A stretch of DNA of 64,000 nucleotides from Nemophila menziesii (GCA_029959085.1 JARWIR010000005.1:51152850-51216849), one strand, 5' to 3'; counted from the stretch's first letter, positions 10,041-21,666 are shown. Numbers and translations: made by a program. The notes: generated by a model from the letters alone, not told the origin.

Positions 10041-10253
10041 TTTTTTCATCCTTGTTCTTTTTTCTTCATACTAGCTTTTTTTTTTCCCTCCACCACCTTT
10101 AGATACGTACCGAGATTCCCTGGCCCTGTCCCCTTCTTTTACGGGGTTCATTTTTCGAGAAACCCGAACCGCTACTCCGGGCCCGCCGTGACGCCCGAGA
10201 TTCCGAATGTAATCCCGATTCCCCTTTTAACCTATTGCTGCGCATAACTTGAC

Positions 10254-10372
10254 GGGTGCGATCATACCAGCACTAATGCACCGGATCCCATCAGAACTCC
10301 GAAGTTAAGCGTGCTTGGGCGAGAGTAGTACTAGGATGGGTGACCCCCTGGGAAGTCCTCGTGTTGCACCCC
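10254..10372 (+). rRNA. 5S rRNA copy 32
   Basis: Unchanged; CCACTTC spacer follows. Confidence 0.97.
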
Positions 10373-10584
10373 TTTTTTCATCCTTGTTCTTTTTTCTTCA
10401 TACTAGCTTTTTTTTCCCCTCCACCACCTTTAGATACGTATCGAGATTCCCTGGCCCTGTCCACTTCTTTTACGGGGTTCATTTTTCGAGAAACCCGAAC
10501 CGCTACTCCGGGCCCGCCGTGACGCCCGAGATTCCGAATGTAATCCCGCTTCCCCTTTTAACCTATTGCTGCGCATAACTTGAC

Positions 10585-10703
10585 GGGTGCGATCATACCA
10601 GCACTAATGCACTGGATCCCATTAGAACTCCGAAGTTAAGCGTGCTTGGGCGAGAGTAGTACTAGGATGGGTGACCCCCTGGGAAGTCCTCGTGTTGCAC
10701 CCC
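10585..10703 (+). rRNA. 5S rRNA copy 33
   Basis: C29T and C39T. Partner of 19893, which shares C29T. Confidence 0.96.
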
Positions 10704-10915
10704 TTTTTTCATCCTTGTTCTTTTTTCTTCATACTAGCTTTTTTTTCCCCTCCACCACCTTTAGATACGTACCGAGATTCCCTGGCCCTGTCCCCTTCTT
10801 TTACGGGGTTCATTTTTCGAGAAACCCGAACCGCTACTCCGGGCCCGCCGTGACGCCCGAGATTCCGAATGTAATCCCGATTCCCCTTTTAACCTATTGC
10901 TGCGCATAACTTGAC

Positions 10916-11034
10916 GGGTGCGATCATACCAGCACTAATGCACCGGATCCCATCAGAACTCCGAAGTTAAGCGTGCTTGGGCGAGAGTAGTACTAGGATG
11001 GGTGACCCCCTGGGAAGTCCTTGTGTTGCACCCC
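10916..11034 (+). rRNA. 5S rRNA copy 34
   Basis: C107T. Partner of 20223. Confidence 0.96.
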
Positions 11035-11247
11035 TTTTTTCATCCTTGTTCTTTTTTCTTCATACTAGCTTTTTTTTTCCCCTCCACCACCTTTAGATAC
11101 GTACCGAGATTCCCTGGCCCTGTCCCCTTCTTTTACGGGGTTCATTTTTCGAGAAACCCGAACCGCTACTCCGGGCCCGCCGTGACGCCCGAGATTCCGA
11201 ATGTAATCCCGCTTCCCCTTTTAACCTATTGCTGCGCATAACTTGAC

Positions 11248-11366
11248 GGGTGCGATCATACCAGCACTAATGCACCGGATCCCATCAGAACTCCGAAGTT
11301 AAGCGTGCTTGGGCGAGAGTAGTACTAGGATGGGTGACCCCCTGGGAAGTCCTCGTGTTGCACCCC
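11248..11366 (+). rRNA. 5S rRNA copy 35
   Basis: Unchanged. Partner of 20556. Confidence 0.97.
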
Positions 11367-11579
11367 TTTTTTCATCCTTGTTCTTTTTTCTTCATACTAG
11401 CTTTTTTTTTCCCCTCCACCACCTTTAGATACGTACCGAGATTCCCTGGCCCTGTCCCCTTCTTTTACGGGGTTCATTTTTCGAGAAACCCGAACCGCTA
11501 CTCCGGGCCCGCCGTGACGCCCGAGATTCCGAATGTAATCCCGCTTCCCCTTTTAACCTATTGCTGCGCATAACTTGAC

Positions 11580-11698
11580 GGGTGCGATCATACCAGCACT
11601 AATGCACCGGATCCCATCAGAACTCCGAAGTTAAGCGTGTTTGGGCGAGAGTAGTACTAGGATGGGTGACCCCCTGGGAAGTCCTCGTGTTGCACCCC
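11580..11698 (+). rRNA. 5S rRNA copy 36
   Basis: C61T in the A box. Partner of 20887. Confidence 0.95.
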
Positions 11699-11911
11699 TT
11701 TTTTCATCCTTGTTCTTTTTTCTTCATACTAGCTTTTTTTCCCCCCTCCACCACCTTTAGATACGTATCGAGATTCCCTGGCCCTGTCCCCTTCTTTTAC
11801 GGGGTTCATTTTTCGAGAAACCCGAACCGCTACTCCGGGCCCGCCGTGACGCCCGAGATTCCGAATGTAATCCCGCTTCCCCTTTTAACCTATTGCTGCG
11901 CATAACTTGAC

Positions 11912-12030
11912 GGGTGCGATCATACCAGCACTAATGCACCGGATCCCATCAGAACTCCGAAGTTAAGCGTGCTTGGGCGAGAGTAGTACTAGGATGGGTG
12001 ACCCCCTGGGAAGTCCTCGTGTTGCACCCC
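11912..12030 (+). rRNA. 5S rRNA copy 37
   Basis: Unchanged; spacer with CTCTACC and TATCGATATT. Partner of 21217. Confidence 0.97.
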
Positions 12031-12243
12031 TTTTTTCATCCTTGTTCTTTTTTCTTCATACTAGCTTTTTTTTTTCCCTCTACCACCTTTAGATACGTAT
12101 CGATATTCCCTGGCCCTGTCCCCTTCTTTTACGGGTTTCATTTTTCGAGAAACCCGAACCGCTACTCCGGGCCCGCCGTGACGCCCGAGATTCCGAATGT
12201 AATCCCGATTCCCCTTTTAACCTATTGCTGCGCATAACTTGAC

Positions 12244-12362
12244 GGGTGCGATCATACCAGCACTAATGCACCGGATCCCATCAGAACTCCGAAGTTAAGC
12301 GTGCTTGGGCGAGAGTAGTACTAGGATGGGTGACCCCCTGGGAAGTCCTCGTGTTGCACCCC
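12244..12362 (+). rRNA. 5S rRNA copy 38
   Basis: Unchanged gene; terminator T5; spacer CGTGACTCCCGAG. Partner of 21548. Confidence 0.96.
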
Positions 12363-12574
12363 TTTTTCCATCCTTGTTCTTTTTTTTCATACTAGCTTTT
12401 TTTCCCCCCTCCACCACCTTTAGATACGTATCGAGATTCCCTGGCCCTGTCCCCTTCTTTTACGGGGTTCATTTTTCGAGAAACCCGAACCGCTACTCCG
12501 GGCCCGCCGTGACTCCCGAGATTCCGAATGTAATCCCGATTCCCCTTTTAACCTATTGCTGCGCATAACTTGAC

Positions 12575-12693
12575 GGGTGCGATCATACCAGCACTAATGC
12601 ACCGGATCCCATCAGAACTCAGAAGTTAAGCGTGCTTGGGCGAGAGTAGTACTAGGATGGGTGACCCCCTGGGAAGTCCTCGTGTTGCACCCC
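12575..12693 (+). rRNA. 5S rRNA copy 39
   Basis: C47A; terminator T5. Partner of 21881. Confidence 0.95.
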
Positions 12694-12906
12694 TTTTTCC
12701 ATCCTTGTTCTTTTTTCTTCATACTAGCTTTTTTTCCCCCCTCCACCACCTTTAGATACGTATCGAGATTCCCTGGCCCTGTCCCCTTCTTTTACGGGGT
12801 TCATTTTTCGAGAAACCCGAACCGCTACTCCGGGCCCGCCGTGACGCCCGAGATTCCGAATGTAATCCCGATTCCCCTTTTAACCTATTGCTGCGCATAA
12901 CTTGAC

Positions 12907-13025
12907 GGGTGCGATCATACCAGCACTAATGCACCGGATCCCATCTGAACTCCGAAGTTAAGCGTGCTTGTGCGAGAGTAGTACTAGGATGGGTGACCCC
13001 CTGGGAAGTCCTCGTGTTGCACCCC
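12907..13025 (+). rRNA. 5S rRNA copy 40
   Basis: A40T and G65T. Partner of 22213. Confidence 0.95.
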
Positions 13026-13238
13026 TTTTTTCATCCTTGTTCTTTTTTCTTCATACTAGCTTTTTTTTTCCTCTCCACCACCTTTAGATACGTACCGAGA
13101 TTCCCTGGCCCTGTCCCCTTCTTTTACGGGGTTCATTTTTCGAGAAACCCGAACCGCTACTCCGGGCCCGCCGTGACGCCCGAGATTCCGAATGTAATCC
13201 CGATTCCCCTTTTAACCTATTGCTGCGCATAACTTGAC

Positions 13239-13357
13239 GGGTGCGATCATACCAGCACCAATGCACCGGATCCCATCAGAACTCCGAAGTTAAGCGTGCT
13301 TGGGCGAGAGTAGTACTAGGATGGGTGACCCCCTGGGAAGTCCTCGTGTTGCACCCC
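13239..13357 (+). rRNA. 5S rRNA copy 41
   Basis: T21C. Partner of 22546. Confidence 0.97.
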
Positions 13358-13570
13358 TTTTTTCATCCTTGTTCTTTTTTCTTCATACTAGCTTTTTTTT
13401 TTCCCTCCACCACCTTTAGATACGTACCGAGATTCCCTGGCCCTGTCCCCTTCTTTTACGGGGTTCATTTTTCGAGAAACCCGAACCGCTACTCCGGGCC
13501 CGCCGTGACGCCCGAGATTCCGAATGTAATCCCGATTCCCCTTTTAACCTATTGCTGCGCATAACTTGAC

Positions 13571-13689
13571 GGGTGCGATCATACCAGCACTAATGCACCG
13601 GATCCCATCAGAACTCCGAAGTTAAGCGTGCTTGGGCGAGAGTAGTACTAGGATGGGTGACCCCCTGGGAAGTCCTCGTGTTGCACCCC
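13571..13689 (+). rRNA. 5S rRNA copy 42
   Basis: Unchanged; CCACTTC spacer. Partner of 22878. Confidence 0.97.
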
Positions 13690-13901
13690 TTTTTTCATCC
13701 TTGTTCTTTTTTCTTCATACTAGCTTTTTTTTCCCCTCCACCACCTTTAGATACGTATCGAGATTCCCTGGCCCTGTCCACTTCTTTTACGGGGTTCATT
13801 TTTCGAGAAACCCGAACCGCTACTCCGGGCCCGCCGTGACGCCCGAGATTCCGAATGTAATCCCGCTTCCCCTTTTAACCTATTGCTGCGCATAACTTGA
13901 C

Positions 13902-14020
13902 GGGTGCGATCATACCAGCACTAATGCACCGGATCCCATCAGAACTCCGAAGTTAAGCGTGCTTGGGCGAGAGTAGTACTAGGATGGGTGACCCCCTGGG
14001 AAGTCCTCGTGTTGCACCCC
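13902..14020 (+). rRNA. 5S rRNA copy 43
   Basis: Unchanged. Partner of 23209. Confidence 0.97.
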
Positions 14021-14232
14021 TTTTTTCATCCTTGTTCTTTTTTCTTCATACTAGCTTTTTTTTCCCCTCCACCACCTTTAGATACGTACCGAGATTCCCT
14101 GGCCCTGTCCCCTTCTTTTACGGGGTTCATTTTTCGAGAAACCCGAACCGCTACTCCGGGCCCGCCGTGACGCCCGAGATTCCGAATGTAATCCCGCTTC
14201 CCCTTTTAACCTATTGCTGCGCATAACTTGAC

Positions 14233-14351
14233 GGGTGCGATCATACCAGCACTAATGCACCGGATCCCATCAGAACTCCGAAGTTAAGCGTGCTTGGGCG
14301 AGAGTAGTACTAGGATGGGTGACCCCCTGGGAAGTCCTCGTGTTGCACCCC
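14233..14351 (+). rRNA. 5S rRNA copy 44
   Basis: Unchanged. Partner of 23539. Confidence 0.97.
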
Positions 14352-14564
14352 TTTTTTCATCCTTGTTCTTTTTTCTTCATACTAGCTTTTTTTTTCCCCT
14401 CCACCACCTTTAGATACGTACCGAGATTCCCTGGCCCTGTCCCCTTCTTTTACGGGGTTCATTTTTCGAGAAACCCGAACCGCTACTCCGGGCCCGCCGT
14501 GACGCCCGAGATTCCGAATGTAATCCCGCTTCCCCTTTTAACCTATTGCTGCGCATAACTTGAC

Positions 14565-14683
14565 GGGTGCGATCATACCAGCACTAATGCACCGGATCCC
14601 ATCAGAACTCCGAAGTTAAGCGTGCTTGGGCGAGAGTAGTACTAGGATGGGTGACCCCCTGGGAAGTCCTCGTGTTGCACCCC
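14565..14683 (+). rRNA. 5S rRNA copy 45
   Basis: Unchanged; spacer with GTATCGAG. Partner of 23870. Confidence 0.97.
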
Positions 14684-14897
14684 TTTTTTCATCCTTGTTC
14701 TTTTTTCTTCATACTAGCTTTTTTTTTCCCCCTCCACCACCTTTAGATACGTATCGAGATTCCCTGGCCCTGTCCCCTTCTTTTACGGGGTTCATTTTTC
14801 GAGAAACCCGAACCGCTACTCCGGGCCCGCCGTGACGCCCGAGATTCCGAATGTAATCCCGCTTCCCCTTTTAACCTATTGCTGCGCATAACTTGAC

Positions 14898-15016
14898 GGG
14901 TGCGATCATACCAGCACTAATGCACCGGATCCCATCAGAACTCCGAAGTTAAGCGTGCTTGGGCGAGAGTAGTACTAGGATGGGTGACCCCCTGGGAAGT
15001 CCTCGTGTTGCACCCC
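14898..15016 (+). rRNA. 5S rRNA copy 46
   Basis: Unchanged; spacer with CTCTACC. Partner of 24204. Confidence 0.97.
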
Positions 15017-15229
15017 TTTTTTCATCCTTGTTCTTTTTTCTTCATACTAGCTTTTTTTTTTCCCTCTACCACCTTTAGATACGTATCGATATTCCCTGGC
15101 CCTGTCCCCTTCTTTTACGGGGTTCATTTTTCGAGAAACCCGAACCGCTACTCCGGGCCCGCCGTGACGCCCGAGATTCCGAATGTAATCCCGATTCCCC
15201 TTTTAACCTATTGCTGCGCATAACTTGAC

Positions 15230-15348
15230 GGGTGCGATCATACCAGCACTAATGCACCGGATTCCATCAGAACTCTGAAGTTAAGCGTGCTTGGGCGAGA
15301 GTAGTACTAGGATGGGTGACCGCCTGGGAAGTCCTCGTGTTGCACCCC
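15230..15348 (+). rRNA. 5S rRNA copy 47
   Basis: C34T (BamHI site lost), C47T and C93G in the C box; terminator T5. Partner of 24534. Confidence 0.94.
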
Positions 15349-15561
15349 TTTTTCCATCCTTGTTCTTTTTTCTTCATACTAGCTTTTTTTCCCCCCTCCA
15401 CCACCTTTAGATACGTATCGAGATTCCCTGGCCCTGTCCCCTTCTTTTACGGGGTTCATTTTTCGAGAAACCCGAACCGCTACTCCGGGCCCGCCGTGAC
15501 GCCCGAGATTCCGAATGTAATCCCGATTCCCCTTTTAACCTATTGCTGCGCATAACTTGAC

Positions 15562-15680
15562 GGGTGCGATCATACCAGCACTAATGCACCGGATCCCATC
15601 AGAACTCCGAAGTTAAGCGTGCTTGGGCGAGAGTAGTACTAGGATGGGTGACCCCCTGGGAAGTCCTCGTGTTGCACCTC
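15562..15680 (+). rRNA. 5S rRNA copy 48
   Basis: C118T, leaving a G-U pair with G1. Partner of 24864. Confidence 0.95.
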
Positions 15681-15893
15681 TTTTTTCATCCTTGTTCTTT
15701 TTTCTTCATACTAGCTTTTTTTTTCCCCTCCACCACCTTTAGATACGTATCGAGATTCCCTGGCCCTGTCCCCTTCTTTTACGGGGTTCATTTTTCGAGA
15801 AACCCGAACCGCTACTCCGGGCCCGCCGTGACGCCCGAGATTCCGAATGTAATCCCGATTCCCCTTTTAACCTATTGCTGCGCATAACTTGAC

Positions 15894-16012
15894 GGGTGCG
15901 ATCATACCAGCACCAATGCACCGGATCCCATCAGAACTCCGAAGTTAAGCGTGCTTGGGCGAGAGTAGTACTAGGATGGGTGACCCCCTGGGAAGTCCTC
16001 GTGTTGCACCCC
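15894..16012 (+). rRNA. 5S rRNA copy 49
   Basis: T21C; short spacer follows. Confidence 0.97.
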
Positions 16013-16198
16013 TTTTTTCATCCTTGTTCTTTTTTCTTCACCTTTAGATACGTACCGAGATTCCCTGGCCCTGTCCCCTTCTTTTACGGGGTTCATTTTT
16101 CGAGAAACCCGAACCGCTACTCCGGGCCCGCCGTGACGCCCGAGATTCCGAATGTAATCCCGATTCCCCTTTTAACCTATTGCTGCGCATAACTTGAC
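16013..16198 (+). repeat. Short spacer, 27-bp deletion
   Basis: It has the same junction as 2126-2311 and again follows a C21 gene. Confidence 0.95.
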
Positions 16199-16317
16199 GG
16201 GTGCGATCATACCAGCACTAATGCACCGGATCCCATCAGAACTCCGAAGTTAAGCGTGCTTGGGCGAGAGTAGTACTAGGATGGGTGACCCCCTGGGAAG
16301 TCCTCGTGTTGCACCCC
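16199..16317 (+). rRNA. 5S rRNA copy 50
   Basis: Unchanged; the spacer has one of the longest T tracts in the window (T13). Confidence 0.97.
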
Positions 16318-16533
16318 TTTTTTCATCCTTGTTCTTTTTTCTTCATACTAGCTTTTTTTTTTTTTCCCTCCACCACCTTTAGATACGTACCGAGATTCCC
16401 TGGCCCTGTCCCCTTCTTTTACGGGGTTCATTTTTCGAGAAACCCGAACCGCTACTCCGGGCCCGCCGTGACGCCCGAGATTCCGAATGTAATCCCGATT
16501 CCCCTTTTAACCTATTGCTGCGCATAACTTGAC

Positions 16534-16652
16534 GGGTGCGATCATACCAGCACTAATGCACCGGATCCCATCAGAACTCCGAAGTTAAGCGTGCTTGGGC
16601 GAGAGTAGTACTAGGATGGGTGACCCCCTGGGAAGTCCTCGTGTTGCACCCC
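16534..16652 (+). rRNA. 5S rRNA copy 51
   Basis: Unchanged; CTT-type spacer. Third occurrence of the 2645 unit. Confidence 0.97.
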
Positions 16653-16867
16653 TTTTTTCATCCTTGTTCTTTTTTCTTCATACTAGCTTTTTTTTTTCCC
16701 CCTCCACCACCTTTAGATACGTATCGAGCTTCCCTGGCCCTGTTCCCTTCTTTTACGGGGTTCATTTTTCGAGAAACCCGAACCGCTACTCCGGGCCCGC
16801 CGTGACGCCCGAGATTCCGAATGTAATCCCGATTCCCCTTTTAACCTATTGCTGCGCATAACTTGAC

Positions 16868-16986
16868 GGGTGCGATCATACCAGCACTAATGCACCGGAT
16901 CCCATCAGAACTCCGAAGTTAAGCGTGCTTGGGCGAGAGTAGTACTAGGATGGGTGACCCCCTGGGAAGTCCTCGTGTTGCACCCC
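16868..16986 (+). rRNA. 5S rRNA copy 52
   Basis: Unchanged. Confidence 0.97.
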
Positions 16987-17199
16987 TTTTTTCATCCTTG
17001 TTCTTTTTTCTTCATACTAGCTTTTTTTTTCCCCTCCACCACCTTTAGATACGTACCGAGATTCCCTGGCCCTGTCCCCTTCTTTTACGGGGTTCATTTT
17101 TCGAGAAACCCGAACCGCTACTCCGGGCCCGCCGTGACGCCCGAGATTCCGAATGTAATCCCGATTCCCCTTTTAACCTATTGCTGCGCATAACTTGAC

Positions 17200-17318
17200 G
17201 GATGCGATCATACCAGCACTAATGCACCGGATCCCATCAGAACTCTGAAGTTAAGCGTGCTTGGGCGAGAGTAGTACTAGGATGGGTGACCCCCTGGGAA
17301 GTCCTCGTGTTGCACCCC
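17200..17318 (+). rRNA. 5S rRNA copy 53
   Basis: G3A and C47T. Third occurrence of the 3311 unit. Confidence 0.95.
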
Positions 17319-17531
17319 TTTTTTCATCCTTGTTCTTTTTTCTTCATACTAGCTTTTTTTTTCCCCTCCACCACCTTTAGATACGTACCGAGATTCCCTG
17401 GCCCTGTCCCCTTCTTTTACGGGGTTCATTTTTCGAGAAACCCGAACCGCTACTCCGGGCCCGCCGTGACGCCCGAGATTCCGAATGTAATCCCGCTTCC
17501 CCTTTTAACCTATTGCTGCGCATAACTTGAC

Positions 17532-17650
17532 GGGTGCGATCATACCAGCACTAATGCACCGGATCCCATCAGAACTCCGAAGTTAAGCGTGCTTGGGCGA
17601 GAGTAGTACTAGGATGGGTGACCCCCTGGGAAGTCCTCGTGTTGCACCCC
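17532..17650 (+). rRNA. 5S rRNA copy 54
   Basis: Unchanged; spacer with GTATCGAG. Confidence 0.97.
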
Positions 17651-17863
17651 TTTTTTCATCCTTGTTCTTTTTTCTTCATACTAGCTTTTTTTTTCCCCTC
17701 CACCACCTTTAGATACGTATCGAGATTCCCTGGCCCTGTCCCCTTCTTTTACGGGGTTCATTTTTCGAGAAACCCGAACCGCTACTCCGGGCCCGCCGTG
17801 ACGCCCGAGATTCCGAATGTAATCCCGATTCCCCTTTTAACCTATTGCTGCGCATAACTTGAC

Positions 17864-17982
17864 GGGTGCGATCATACCAGCACTAATGCACCGGATCCCA
17901 TCAGAACTCCGAAGTTAAGCGTGCTTGGGCGAGAGTAGTACTAGGATGGGTGACCCCCTGGGAAGTCCTCGTGTTGCACCCC
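17864..17982 (+). rRNA. 5S rRNA copy 55
   Basis: Unchanged. Confidence 0.97.
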
Positions 17983-18194
17983 TTTTTTCATCCTTGTTCT
18001 TTTTTCTTCATACTAGCTTTTTTTTCCCCTCCACCACCTTTAGATACGTACCGAGATTCCCTGGCCCTGTCCCCTTCTTTTACGGGGTTCATTTTTCGAG
18101 AAACCCGAACCGCTACTCCGGGCCCGCCGTGACGCCCGAGATTCCGAATGTAATCCCGATTCCCCTTTTAACCTATTGCTGCGCATAACTTGAC

Positions 18195-18313
18195 GGGTGC
18201 GATCATACCAGCACCAATGCACCGGATCCCATCAGAACTCCGAAGTTAAGCGTGCTTGGGCGAGAGTAGTACTAGGATGGGTGACCCCCTGGGAAGTCCT
18301 CGTGTTGCACCCC
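18195..18313 (+). rRNA. 5S rRNA copy 56
   Basis: T21C; followed by the short spacer with 65-bp duplication. Confidence 0.97.
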
Positions 18314-18564
18314 TTTTTTCATCCTTGTTCTTTTTTCTTCACCTTTAGATACGTACCGAGATTCCCTGGCCCTGTCCCCTTCTTTTACGGGGTTCTTTTT
18401 TCTTCACCTTTAGATACGTACCGAGATTCCCTGGCCCTGTCCCCTTCTTTTACGGGGTTCATTTTTCGAGAAACCCGAACCGCTACTCCGGGCCCGCCGT
18501 GACGCCCGAGATTCCGAATGTAATCCCGATTCCCCTTTTAACCTATTGTTGCGCATAACTTGAC
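18314..18564 (+). repeat. Short spacer with 65-bp internal duplication
   Basis: The 27-bp deletion junction is followed by a direct duplication: 18328-18392 is repeated at 18393-18457. The breakpoint lies at GTTC, present in both TTGTTC and GGGGTTC, so four bases of microhomology could have guided it. The unit becomes 370 bp. The duplicated part contains no gene. Confidence 0.93.
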
Positions 18565-18683
18565 GGGTGCGATCATACCAGCACTAATGCACCGGATCCC
18601 ATCAGAACTCCGAAGTTAAGCGTGCTTGGGCGAGAGTAGTACTAGGATGGGTGACCCCCTGGGAAGTCCTCGTGTTGCACCCC
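18565..18683 (+). rRNA. 5S rRNA copy 57
   Basis: Unchanged; upstream ATTGTTGCGC. Confidence 0.97.
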
Positions 18684-18896
18684 TTTTTTCATCCTTGTTC
18701 TTTTTTCTTCATACTAGCTTTTTTTTTTCCCTCCACCACCTTTAGATACGTACCGAGATTCCCTGGCCCTGTCCCCTTCTTTTACGGGGTTCATTTTTCG
18801 AGAAACCCGAACCGCTACTCCGGGCCCGCCGTGACGCCCGAGATTCCGAATGTAATCCCGATTCCCCTTTTAACCTATTGTTGCGCATAACTTGAC

Positions 18897-19015
18897 GGGT
18901 GCGATCATACCAGCACTAATGCACCGGATCCCATCAGAACTCCGAAGTTAAGCGTGCTTGGGCGAGAGTAGTACTAGGATGGGTGACCCCCTGGGAAGTC
19001 CTCGTGTTGCACCCC
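18897..19015 (+). rRNA. 5S rRNA copy 58
   Basis: Unchanged; upstream ATTGTTGCGC. Confidence 0.97.
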
Positions 19016-19228
19016 TTTTTTCATCCTTGTTCTTTTTTCTTCATACTAGCTTTTTTTTTTCCCTCCACCACCTTTAGATACGTACCGAGATTCCCTGGCC
19101 CTGTCCCCTTCTTTTACGGGGTTCATTTTTCGAGAAACCCGAACCGCTACTCCGGGCCCGCCGTGACGCCCGAGATTCCGAATGTAATCCCGATTCCCCT
19201 TTTAACCTATTGCTGCGCATAACTTGAC

Positions 19229-19347
19229 GGGTGCGATCATACCAGCACTAATGCACCGGATCCCATCAGAACTCCGAAGTTAAGCGTGCTTGGGCGAGAG
19301 TAGTACTAGGATGGGTGACCCCCTGGGAAGTCCTCGTGTTGCACCCC
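19229..19347 (+). rRNA. 5S rRNA copy 59
   Basis: Unchanged; CTT-type spacer, the last one before the gap. Confidence 0.97.
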
Positions 19348-19561
19348 TTTTTTCATCCTTGTTCTTTTTTCTTCATACTAGCTTTTTTTTTCCCCCTCCA
19401 CCACCTTTAGATACGTATCGAGCTTCCCTGGCCCTGTTCCCTTCTTTTACGGGTTTCATTTTTCGAGAAACCCGAACCGCTACTCCGGGCCCGCCGTGAC
19501 GCCCGAGATTCCGAATGTAATCCCGATTCCCCTTTTAACCTATTGCTGCGCATAACTTGAC

Positions 19562-19680
19562 GGGTGCGATCATACCAGCACTAATGCACCGGATCCCATC
19601 AGAACTCCGAAGTTAAGCGTGCTTGGGCGAGAGTAGTACTAGGATGGGTGACCCCCTGGGAAGTCCTCGTGTTGCACCCC
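19562..19680 (+). rRNA. 5S rRNA copy 60
   Basis: Unchanged; the spacer has lost one C (GCTTCCCTTTT). Confidence 0.97.
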
Positions 19681-19892
19681 TTTTTTCATCCTTGTTCTTT
19701 TTTCTTCATACTAGCTTTTTTTTTCCCCTCCACCACCTTTAGATACGTACCGAGATTCCCTGGCCCTGTCCCCTTCTTTTACGGGGTTCATTTTTCGAGA
19801 AACCCGAACCGCTACTCCGGGCCCGCCGTGACGCCCGAGATTCCGAATGTAATCCCGCTTCCCTTTTAACCTATTGCTGCGCATAACTTGAC

Positions 19893-20011
19893 GGGTGCGA
19901 TCATACCAGCACTAATGCACTGGATCCCATCAGAACTCCGAAGTTAAGCGTGCTTGGGCGAGAGTAGTACTAGGATAGGTGACCCCCTGGGAAGTCCTCG
20001 TGTTGCACCCC
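19893..20011 (+). rRNA. 5S rRNA copy 61
   Basis: C29T and G85A (C box). First unit of duplication copy B. Confidence 0.95.
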
Positions 20012-20222
20012 TTTTTTCATCCTTGTTCTTTTTTCTTCATACTAGCTTTTTTTTCCCCTCCACCACCTTTAGATACGTACCGAGATTCCCTGGCCCTGTC
20101 CCCTTCTTTTACGGGTTCATTTTTCGAGAAACCCGAACCGCTACTCCGGGCCCGCCGTGACGCCCGAGATTCCGAATGTAATCCCGATTCCCCTTTTAAC
20201 CTATTGCTGCGCATAACTTGAC

Positions 20223-20341
20223 GGGTGCGATCATACCAGCACTAATGCACCGGATCCCATCAGAACTCCGAAGTTAAGCGTGCTTGGGCGAGAGTAGTAC
20301 TAGGATGGGTGACCCCCTGGGAAGTCCTTGTGTTGCACCCC
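20223..20341 (+). rRNA. 5S rRNA copy 62
   Basis: C107T. Confidence 0.96.
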
Positions 20342-20555
20342 TTTTTTCATCCTTGTTCTTTTTTCTTCATACTAGCTTTTTTTTTCCCCTCCACCACCTT
20401 TAGATACGTACCGAGATTCCCTTGCCCTGTCCCCTTCTTTTACGGGGTTCATTTTTCGAGAAACCCGAACCGCTACTCCGGGCCCGCCGTGACGCCCGAG
20501 ATTCCGAATGTAATCCCCGCTTCCCCTTTTAACCTATTGCTGCGCATAACTTGAC

Positions 20556-20674
20556 GGGTGCGATCATACCAGCACTAATGCACCGGATCCCATCAGAACT
20601 CCGAAGTTAAGCGTGCTTGGGCGAGAGTAGTACTAGGATGGGTGACCCCCTGGGAAGTCCTCGTGTTGCACCCC
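20556..20674 (+). rRNA. 5S rRNA copy 63
   Basis: Unchanged. Confidence 0.97.
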
Positions 20675-20886
20675 TTTTTTCATCCTTGTTCTTTTTTCTT
20701 CATACTAGCTTTTTTTTCCCCTCCACCACCTTTAGATACGTACCGAGATTCCCTGGCCCTGTCCCCTTCTTTTACGGGGTTCATTTTTCGAGAAACCCGA
20801 ACCGCTACTCCGGGCCCGCCGTGACGCCCGAGATTCCGAATGTAATCCCGCTTCCCCTTTTAACCTATTGCTGCGCATAACTTGAC

Positions 20887-21003
20887 GGGTGCGATCATAC
20901 CAGCACTAATGCACCGGATCCATCAGAACTCCGAAGTTAAGCGTGTTTGGGCGAGAGTAGTACTAGGATGGGTGACCCCTGGGAAGTCCTCGTGTTGCAC
21001 CCC
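20887..21003 (+). rRNA. 5S rRNA copy 64 (two 1-bp deletions)
   Basis: C61T, plus loss of one C in GGATCCCATC and one C in the C box (GACCCCTGGG); 117 bp. The losses are absent from its partner 11580 and may be consensus errors. Confidence 0.9.
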
Positions 21004-21216
21004 TTTTTTCATCCTTGTTCTTTTTTCTTCATACTAGCTTTTTTTCCCCCCTCCACCACCTTTAGATACGTATCGAGATTCCCTGGCCCTGTCCCCTTCT
21101 TTTACGGGTTCATTTTTCGAGAAGCCCGAACCGCTACTCCCGGGCCCGCCGTGACGCCCGAGATTCCGAATGTAATCCCGCTTCCCCTTTTAACCTATTG
21201 CTGCGCATAACTTGAC

Positions 21217-21335
21217 GGGTGCGATCATACCAGCACTAATGCACCGGATCCCATCAGAACTCAGAAGTTAAGCGTGCTTGGGCGAGAGTAGTACTAGGAT
21301 GGGTGACCCCCTGGGAAGTCCTCGTGTTGCACCCC
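21217..21335 (+). rRNA. 5S rRNA copy 65
   Basis: C47A, absent from its partner 11912. Confidence 0.95.
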
Positions 21336-21547
21336 TTTTTTCATCCTTGTTCTTTTTTCTTCATACTAGCTTTTTTTTTTCCCTCTACCACCTTTAGATA
21401 CGTATCGATATTCCCTGGCCCTGTCCCCTTCTTTTACGGGTTTCATTTTTCGAGAAACCGAACCGCTACTCCGGGCCCGCCGTGACGCCCGAGATTCCGA
21501 ATGTAATCCCGATTCCCCTTTTAACCTATTGCTGCGCATAACTTGAC

Positions 21548-21666
21548 GGGTGCGATCATACCAGCACTAATGCACCGGATCCCATCAGAACTCCGAAGTT
21601 AAGCGTGCTTGGGCGAGAGTAGTACTAGGATGGGTGACCCCCTGGGAAGTCCTCGTGTTGCACCCC
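21548..21666 (+). rRNA. 5S rRNA copy 66
   Basis: Unchanged; terminator T5. Confidence 0.96.

Larger units (their letters stand above)
10585..15680 (+). repeat. 16-unit segmental duplication, copy A
   Basis: Copies 33-48 correspond one to one with copies 61-76 (19893-24980). Shared markers in order are C29T, C107T, C61T, the CTCTACC/TATCGATATT spacer, T5 with CGTGACTCCCGAG, C47A, A40T+G65T, C21, the CCACTTC spacer, a second CTCTACC spacer, C34T+C93G and C118T. Confidence 0.92.
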
